Part shown: piece by piece, positions 5,293-9,878 of the stretch
Numbering within the stretch: position 1 is the first letter of the stretch
Layout of the letters: each line of letters starts with the position of its first letter
DNA from: Desulfobacteraceae bacterium
GTDB lineage: Bacteria; Desulfobacterota; Desulfobacteria; Desulfobacterales; Desulfosarcinaceae
Direction: 5' to 3'
DNA length: 9,878 nt
Assembly: GCA_027025615.1 (NCBI GenBank)
Contig: JALVQM010000429.1
Coordinates: 1 to 9,878 of the forward strand
Position numbers and translations under genes: made by a program
Notes under the pieces: generated by a model
Database searches by the model: none
Told to the model about the DNA's origin: nothing
What the model saw: only the letters and a program-made list of their open reading frames with translations

Positions 5293-5712
5293 ATGAGCGG
5301 AAACGATATATTCGGCGGTATTATTGAAACAGCCAGCAAGGCCCTTGACCTGCGCTCAAGACGTCACAGGATGATAGTATCTAACATAGCCAATGCCGAT
5401 ACCCCGGGCTACAAGGCTTTTGATTTGCATGTCGAAGAGCAGCTTCAAAAGGGAGAAAATGAACATAAAAATGTTCTGTATCGAACAAATCCCAAACATC
5501 TGCAATCCAGTACATCTAGTAAACTGTCATCGACTGCCGGGCAGGTACTGGTTGACGAACAGGTTACCTTGAGGGGAGATGGTAACACTGTAGATATGGA
5601 AAGAGAGATGAGCAATCTGGCATCCAACAGGTTGATGTACAAAGCCACAACACAAATTCTGAATAAAAAATTGCAATTACTGAAAAGTGTAATCCAGGGA
5701 GGTAAACGTTAA
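5293..5712 (+). CDS. flgB: Flagellar proximal rod protein FlgB
   Basis: Component of the proximal rod that connects the MS ring to the distal rod in the periplasm. It is exported without a cleaved signal by the flagellar type III apparatus. From ATG 5293 it is 139 aa, the normal FlgB length; the longer reading from 5254 would add 13 residues encoded inside the promoter. The rod-family N-terminal motif NIANADTPGYKA is at 31-42. The C-terminal GNTVDMEREM...NRLMYKATTQILNKKLQLLKSVI is the other FlgB hallmark and forms the C-terminal rod helix. First gene of the operon; flgC follows after 2 nt. Nothing abnormal apart from the start choice. Confidence 0.96.
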   Translation: MSGNDIFGGIIETASKALDLRSRRHRMIVSNIANADTPGYKAFDLHVEEQLQKGENEHKNVLYRTNPKHLQSSTSSKLSSTAGQVLVDEQVTLRGDGNTVDMEREMSNLASNRLMYKATTQILNKKLQLLKSVIQGGKR

Positions 5713-5714
5713 CC

Positions 5715-6155
5715 ATGGGTTTTCTTGATATTTTAAAAACCAGTGCTGCTGGTCTTAGTGCACAAAGGCTCAGGATGAAACTTATTGCCAGCAACATGGC
5801 TAACGCCAACACAACCCGAACAGCTGAAGGTGGGCCGTACCGGCGTAAAGATCCAGTTTTCGCAGCGGTTCCACGGGAAGATAATTTTAAAAAAATTTTA
5901 AATGGGCAAACTGCGGGTAGTGATTTGACCGAGGTAAAAGTAATAGCTATTCGCCAGGATACAAGACCCCCGATTCTTAAGTACGATCCGGGGCATCCTG
6001 ATGCAAATCCCCAAGGGTATGTAGCCATGCCAAACATCAACGTGATCGAAGAAATGGTCAACATGATATCGGCTACCCGTTCTTACGAAGCAAACGTAAC
6101 CGCTGTCAGAGCAACGAAAGAGATGGCCATGGATGCACTTGATATTGGAAGGTAA
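5715..6155 (+). CDS. flgC: Flagellar proximal rod protein FlgC
   Basis: Second proximal rod subunit, 146 aa, close to the usual length for FlgC. The N-terminal helix continues into RLRMKLIASNMANANTTRT (19-37), the rod-family motif in the FlgC form. GPYRRKDPVF (40-49) and GYVAMPNINVIEEMVNMI (about 101-118) are characteristic. It ends with the conserved SYEANVTAVRATKEM helix (123-137). AGGGAGGT (5696-5703) stands 11 nt before the ATG. It begins 2 nt after flgB and ends 2 nt before fliE, so the three genes form one tightly packed transcript and are probably made in fixed ratio. Confidence 0.96.
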   Translation: MGFLDILKTSAAGLSAQRLRMKLIASNMANANTTRTAEGGPYRRKDPVFAAVPREDNFKKILNGQTAGSDLTEVKVIAIRQDTRPPILKYDPGHPDANPQGYVAMPNINVIEEMVNMISATRSYEANVTAVRATKEMAMDALDIGR

Positions 6156-6157
6156 GG

Positions 6158-6457
6158 ATGATGGAAATTCAAAAAACAGGTTTGGAGAGTTTAAATACAT
6201 ATGGAGTCTCCAGGAACAACGTTCAGGATTCTGGAGGAAAAGATTTCAGTAAATGGCTATCTGAAAATATTGCTAAAGTTGAAGAACTTCAGAAAGGTGC
6301 TGATTCTGCTGCGGGAGATTTGATTGCTGGTCGCAAGCAAAACCTGCATGAAACGATGATTGCAATTCAGGAAGCAGAAATTTCCTTCAAACTGATGATG
6401 GAAGTTCGTAACAAACTGATCAACGCATACGAAGTCATTCAAAGAATGCAATTCTGA
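6158..6457 (+). CDS. fliE: Flagellar hook-basal body protein FliE
   Basis: Adaptor between the FliF MS ring and the proximal rod, and an early export substrate needed to open the path for rod assembly; 99 aa, a standard FliE size. The N-terminal third is variable. The conserved helical C-terminus runs from NLHETMIAIQEAE (62-74) through SFKLMMEVRNKLINAYE (76-92) and ends QRMQF, the family's near-invariant RMQ end. Two adjacent ATG codons (6158 and 6161) are possible. GGAAGG (6147-6152) is 5 nt from the first and 8 nt from the second, so the second may be preferred, with one residue's difference. Followed by a gap of about 125 nt before fliF. Confidence 0.95.
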   Translation: MMEIQKTGLESLNTYGVSRNNVQDSGGKDFSKWLSENIAKVEELQKGADSAAGDLIAGRKQNLHETMIAIQEAEISFKLMMEVRNKLINAYEVIQRMQF

Positions 6458-6489
6458 TTGAACGGTAGAATGTCGAATATTGAGTAGCA

Positions 6490-6538
6490 GCCTGTTTCAT
6501 TTTCTTGTTGAGATATGTTGGGTGAAATACTGACAGGC
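6490..6538 (+). repeat. Inverted repeat in the fliE-fliF gap
   Basis: GCCTG (6490-6494) with TTCA (6496-6499) can pair with TGAA (6523-6526) and CAGGC (6534-6538), leaving a bulge. There is no T-run after it, so it is not a normal terminator. It may be an mRNA processing or stability element within the operon, or chance. Confidence 0.25.
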
Positions 6539-6569
6539 GGTAAATAAAGAAAAACGATACCAAGTTTAC

Positions 6570-6575
6570 AGGTGG
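6570..6575 (+). promoter_or_regulatory. Ribosome binding site fixing the fliF start
   Basis: AGGTGG lies 8 nt before GTG 6584. The alternative in-frame GTG at 6572 is inside this sequence and has no ribosome binding site of its own. Confidence 0.7.
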
Positions 6576-6583
6576 GCCATAAC

Positions 6584-8188
6584 GTGAAACAAATATTGAT
6601 TCAGTTGGGTCGGATATTTAAAGGCCTTTCCCCTGCCAAAAGACTAACCCTTGTTGTATTGCTGGTGGCCGCAATTGCAGGAATAATTACCATGTTAAGC
6701 TGGTCGGCTACAGAACAATACGCTCCTCTGTTTACCAAGCTTACCACAGCTGATGCCGGAGAGATACTGGCAAAATTACGCGAACAAAAAATACCATATA
6801 AACTCGGGGATAACGGCAGTACAATAAAGGTTCCACAAGACAAGATCTATGAAACCCGCTTGAAACTTGCTTCGGAAGGTTTGCCCCGGGGTGGAGGAAT
6901 CGGCTTTGAGGTCTTCGATGAAACAAAGCTCGGTATGACGGAATTTGTACAGAATATAAATTATCAGCGTGCTCTTCAGGGGGAACTCAGCAGAACTATT
7001 AACGGGTTGGAGGAAGTTGAATCTTCAAGAATACATATAGTTATCCCAAAAAGATCATTGTTTGTAGAAGATCAACAGCCCGCGACTGCTTCTGTTATCC
7101 TGAAATTGCGTAGTGGAAGGTGGCTAAGTAAAGAACAGGTAAATGGAATAGTGCATTTGGTTTCGGCCAGTGTTCCTAATCTTAAAACTGAAAATGTCAC
7201 TTTGGTCGATAATAAGGGCCATTTACTTGCAGGTGATGAAGATACTGACAATTTACGGCGTTATACCTCGGAACAACTTGATTTTCAGGAACGGCGAGAG
7301 AAAAATCTCCAGAAGCGAGTAAGTACCATGCTCGAAAAGGCCCTTGGCAAGGGCAAGTCGGTTGTAAGGGTCGCATGTGAATTTGATTTTATAAAGCAGG
7401 AAGAAACCGAGGAAAAGTATCTGGCTGACAATCAGGTTGTCAGGAGCGAACAGTTGAGCAGCGAGCAGTCGTCCAGTGTCAAACCTTTGGCGATGGGTGT
7501 GCCTGGTCTTGCTTCCAATGTGACAGCCGATACACGTAAGAACAAAGCCGGTCAACAGCAGAGCAACGGTTATAACAAGCAGGATCAGACACGTAATTAT
7601 GAAATAGGTAAATTAGTCAGCCACAGGGTATTACCGGTCGGAAAGTTGAAGAAGATGTCTGTTTCTGTTGTGGTTGATGGTACATACAAAAAGATCGTTG
7701 AAGGCGAAGGTGAAAATGCGGTTACAAAATTTGAGTACGTACCCAGGAGTGAGGCTGAACTGAAAAAGATAGAAGATCTGGTAAAAAACGCCATTAACTT
7801 CGATTCTAGACGTGGAGATAGAATCAAGGTTTCTAGCATGGCTTTTTACAATGAGCCGGCAGTTGAGCAGCAACCTAAAGCTGGATGGAAAATGTTGCTT
7901 TCGACACTGATAACTTACGGTAGTTTAATAAAATATTTAGCGGTAGCAGCGTTTATCATACTGTCTTTCATACTTGTAATTAAGCCTTTAATAGGTTGGT
8001 TGACAGCAAATGCATGGGAAGAGGCTGAATTGCTTGAACAGCTGCCCAAAACCATTGCTGAATTAGAAAACGAATATGCTCAAGGTGAATACCAATTACC
8101 TGCTGTAGCAAAGGCAGCTGAATTTATAAGCAGCGATCAACAACAAGCGCTGACATTAATGCAGAAATGGATGTCAGATCAGCAATAG
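6584..8188 (+). CDS. fliF: Flagellar MS-ring protein FliF
   Basis: Forms the MS ring in the inner membrane, the base on which the rod, export gate and C-ring are built; 534 aa from GTG 6584. A first membrane helix (about 20-40, LTLVVLLVAAIAGIITML) precedes the periplasmic YscJ/FliF-type domain, which contains LPRGGGIGFEVFDETKLGMTEF (about 100-121) and the segment ELSRTINGLEEVESSRIHIVIPKRSLF (about 134-160). A polar stretch rich in Ser, Gln and Lys (about 290-335) matches the variable periplasmic region. A second membrane helix (about 449-473) is followed by a cytoplasmic tail of about 60 residues, whose end binds the FliG N-domain. Length is typical. It is separated by 101 nt from fliG, its partner. 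The GTG start is chosen on the ribosome binding site and adds or loses only four residues. Confidence 0.96.
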   Translation: MKQILIQLGRIFKGLSPAKRLTLVVLLVAAIAGIITMLSWSATEQYAPLFTKLTTADAGEILAKLREQKIPYKLGDNGSTIKVPQDKIYETRLKLASEGLPRGGGIGFEVFDETKLGMTEFVQNINYQRALQGELSRTINGLEEVESSRIHIVIPKRSLFVEDQQPATASVILKLRSGRWLSKEQVNGIVHLVSASVPNLKTENVTLVDNKGHLLAGDEDTDNLRRYTSEQLDFQERREKNLQKRVSTMLEKALGKGKSVVRVACEFDFIKQEETEEKYLADNQVVRSEQLSSEQSSSVKPLAMGVPGLASNVTADTRKNKAGQQQSNGYNKQDQTRNYEIGKLVSHRVLPVGKLKKMSVSVVVDGTYKKIVEGEGENAVTKFEYVPRSEAELKKIEDLVKNAINFDSRRGDRIKVSSMAFYNEPAVEQQPKAGWKMLLSTLITYGSLIKYLAVAAFIILSFILVIKPLIGWLTANAWEEAELLEQLPKTIAELENEYAQGEYQLPAVAKAAEFISSDQQQALTLMQKWMSDQQ

Positions 8189-8289
8189 GCTGATTTGATT
8201 GCACCAAGACTGTCACTTTATTGGAATGCAATTGTAGTTTTTTTGTAATCAGCAATCATATGAAATCGTTAAAGGCCTTTGGGAAATAG
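8189..8289 (+). other. Structured fliF-fliG gap
   Basis: The stretch of 101 nt shows nested inverted repeats: GCTGATT (8189-8195) with AATCAGC (8247-8253), and inside it ATTGCA (8198-8203) with TGCAAT (8227-8232), then seven T (8238-8244). Near the fliG ribosome binding site lies a perfect 10-bp palindrome AAAGGCCTTT (8271-8280). The inner hairpin plus T-run could partly terminate transcription or protect mRNA ends, adjusting FliG relative to FliF. Confidence 0.35.
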
Positions 8290-9273
8290 ATGCAGTTGGA
8301 TACCCAAAAGTTAGCAGGATCATTGAAAGCAGCCATTCTTGTCAAGGCGGTCGGCCCGAATGTCGCACGGCCTTTATTGGAAAAACTTTCAGAGGATCAA
8401 AAGGGTCTTATTATGAGGCTTCAGTCGCAAGTAGGGCAGGTTCCTGCCAATCTTGTTGAAAAAATTATTGCTGAATTTCTCTCTCAGGCCGGATATATGC
8501 AGCCTCCTGATGAAAACAGGAAACAGATTCAGGATAAGACGCAGGAAAGTAATAAAAGCGGTGATGATGAAAATCTACCCAAGAGTTTAAAAGCATTGCA
8601 GTCCATAGCACCTGATCAACTCTACCAGTTGATCAAAGATGAACATCCCCAGACAATCGCCTTGATAGTGGCGCATTTAAAGCCTGGTTCAGGCAGCGAC
8701 ATATTGGGACGCTTACCTGATGAATTGAAGTCAGATGTTGCCCTGAGAATTGCGAATTTAGACAAGATATTATCCGGCATGGTTGAAGAAATAGATAAGA
8801 TATTTGAAAAAATCCTGAAGGATAAGGATCATTCATCAATTCAGGAAGCTGGTGGTGTGTCGAAAATTGCAGAAATATTAAACCAGATCGATGGAGCCTC
8901 AGCAGAACAGATCATTGATGATATTGAAGAAAATGATCCTGAGTTGGCTGATGAGATAAAACAAAAAATGTTTGTTTTTGAGGATATAATCCTTGTTGAT
9001 GACAAAGGTCTCCAGAAAGTACTCAGGGCAGTGGAGACACAGGAATTGGCGTTGGCCTTAAAAGCTGCATCGGATGAAGTCAAAGAAAAGATATTTCAAA
9101 ATATGTCTGAACGTGCAGCCGATATCCTAAAGGAAGAGATGGAAGTCTCAGGTGCTGTACGAATGAAAGATGTAACCGATTCGCAACAAAAGATAACCAA
9201 GATAATACAGGACATGGAACGTAAAGGGGAGCTTATAATAAGCGGCCGTGGAGGAGAGCAGTTCATTGGCTGA
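8290..9273 (+). CDS. fliG: Flagellar motor switch protein FliG
   Basis: C-ring rotor protein that binds FliF, carries FliM and receives torque from the MotA stator; 327 aa, typical length. The N-domain (1-70) begins with LAGSLKAAILVKAVG and binds the FliF tail. A polar linker (about 72-97) leads to the middle domain with the conserved EHPQTIALIVAHL (118-130). The C-domain starts about 222 with MFVFEDIILVDDKGLQKVLR (227-246), then ALKAASDEVKEKIFQNMSERAADILKEEME (256-285). The acidic pair of the torque helix, DD in E. coli, is Glu282-Glu283 here, and the basic residues Lys267, Arg275 and Arg291 are kept, so the electrostatic contact should work. Weak ribosome binding site GGGAAA (8281-8286). 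Its stop overlaps the fliH start by 8 nt. Confidence 0.97.
   Translation: MQLDTQKLAGSLKAAILVKAVGPNVARPLLEKLSEDQKGLIMRLQSQVGQVPANLVEKIIAEFLSQAGYMQPPDENRKQIQDKTQESNKSGDDENLPKSLKALQSIAPDQLYQLIKDEHPQTIALIVAHLKPGSGSDILGRLPDELKSDVALRIANLDKILSGMVEEIDKIFEKILKDKDHSSIQEAGGVSKIAEILNQIDGASAEQIIDDIEENDPELADEIKQKMFVFEDIILVDDKGLQKVLRAVETQELALALKAASDEVKEKIFQNMSERAADILKEEMEVSGAVRMKDVTDSQQKITKIIQDMERKGELIISGRGGEQFIG
9252..9256 (+). promoter_or_regulatory. Ribosome binding site fixing a TTG start for fliH
   Basis: AGGAG at 9252-9256, part of a longer GGAGGAG run inside the end of fliG, lies 9 nt before TTG 9266. There is no other start codon in this frame before the conserved part of FliH. Confidence 0.75.
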
Positions 9274-9878
9274 AAAAGGGAATAAATCGGTTAATTGTCA
9301 ACAATACGCATTTCCACCTTTGTATGATTCTAAACCACAGGCAGGGAAGCAGAAAGCCGGGTCCGCTGACTGTCAACCGACAAAAGTTGATCTGTCAGAA
9401 ATTGAGAGGCAGGCTTTTGAAAAATCATACGCAGAATGTTTTAAAGATATACTTGAAAAAAGAAAAAATATTGTGGAAAAGGCGGCAGCTTCGGTAAATC
9501 TCCAGCGGAAGGATTGGAATAATTTGATTGAAAGATTGGAAAGGAAGATATCAAGAGAAATAATCCATGCAGGACTGGATCTTGCCGAAATATTAATAAA
9601 ACAAAAACTGAGAACGGATCAATATTATATCAGGAATATAGTTAATAACGCCATGGGCCATGTTGTCGCAAATGGGAAAGTAATAATTAAAACAAATCCT
9701 GAAGATTGGCAAATAATCAAAGAAATAATTGATAATCGTGAAATTGAAACGCCTAATTCAGACTTGGTCCAGGTTGAATCAGATAGTGGCATCGAAAAAG
9801 GTGGATGTATTATTGAGTCAGATTACGGTACTATAGACGCACGCATTAGTTCGCAACTGGAAGTAATAAGGAAAGCAT
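9266..9878 (+). CDS. fliH: Flagellar assembly protein FliH, 3' end beyond window
   Basis: Regulator and stator of the FliI export ATPase, linking it to the C-ring through FliN; 204 codons are present and the frame is open at the right edge. The conserved C-terminal domain is clear: QYYIRNIVNNAMGHV (119-133), VIIKTNPEDW (139-148), then IEKGGCIIESDYGTIDARISSQLEVI (176-201). Only a few terminal residues should be missing, since FliH proteins commonly run to 220-270 aa. The start is TTG 9266, overlapping fliG by 8 nt. The segment QAFEKSYAECFKDILE (49-64) aligns with the usual AxxxGxxxGxxx repeat, but Ser54, Cys58 and Ile62 replace the small glycines. Residues 1-40 are polar and low in structure. 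Probably followed outside the window by fliI, as is usual; this is inference. Confidence 0.94.
   Translation, partial: MAEKGNKSVNCQQYAFPPLYDSKPQAGKQKAGSADCQPTKVDLSEIERQAFEKSYAECFKDILEKRKNIVEKAAASVNLQRKDWNNLIERLERKISREIIHAGLDLAEILIKQKLRTDQYYIRNIVNNAMGHVVANGKVIIKTNPEDWQIIKEIIDNREIETPNSDLVQVESDSGIEKGGCIIESDYGTIDARISSQLEVIRKA

Noticed and set aside
7183..7212. FliA-like promoter inside fliF (TAAA ... GTCGATAA)
   Set aside because: Spacing is 18 nt where 15 is required after TAAA, and it lies inside a coding region with no gene start nearby.
1..9878. CRISPR arrays, insertion sequences, attachment sites, tRNA or rRNA genes
   Set aside because: I saw no regularly spaced repeats, no transposase-like ORF, and no tRNA or rRNA signature in reading the window.

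Overview
The window is part of a flagellar gene cluster from a Gram-negative bacterium. The base composition is moderately AT-rich. A FliA (sigma-28) promoter, two sigma-54 promoters, two sigma-54 activators and a flgB-flgC-fliE-fliF-fliG-fliH operon fit a proteobacterium in the broad sense. The flagellin and FliH styles suggest Desulfobacterota (delta-proteobacteria). That placement is inference from protein character, not a database result.

Layout. (1) Positions 44-892, minus strand: a short flagellin. It has a near-consensus sigma-28 promoter (1027-1053) and a leader of about 128 nt that holds a hairpin, several GGA motifs and a small overlapping ORF. (2) Positions 893-1561: a long non-coding region with three copies of an AATTTGCA-W3-TGCA element and an inverted repeat next to the following gene. 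(3) Positions 1562-2611, plus: a FleQ/FlrA-like sigma-54 activator with no receiver domain. It overlaps a gene (2602-3312) for a protein with a FliH-like AxxxGxxxGxxxA signature but no recognisable FliH C-terminus. (4) Positions 3313-3619: a terminator-like hairpin, a G-poor tract, a textbook sigma-54 promoter (3454-3468) and a leader containing a small ORF. (5) Positions 3620-5014, plus: a second sigma-54 activator, FlrC/FlbD-like, with a degenerate receiver domain. (6) Positions 5015-5292: a control region with a second sigma-54 promoter (5250-5264). (7) From 5293 to the right edge: flgB, flgC, fliE, fliF, fliG and fliH, encoding the proximal rod, the rod-MS ring adaptor, the MS ring, the rotor switch protein and the regulator of the export ATPase. 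fliH is cut by the edge after 204 codons.

Working model (inference). The first activator, with sigma-54, switches on the second activator from the promoter at 3454-3468. The second activator, or both, then drives the basal-body operon from 5250-5264. Late flagellin expression depends on FliA. This matches the tiered logic known for Vibrio FlrA to FlrBC and Pseudomonas FleQ to FleSR, but no sensor kinase gene lies here and the second activator's receiver appears unable to be phosphorylated.

No wholly new system is evident. The least ordinary points are the FliH-like gene coupled to the first activator, the loss of the glycine repeats in the operon's own FliH, and the elaborate flagellin leader. 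Four start codons are placed on ribosome-binding-site and promoter evidence rather than on the longest ORF.
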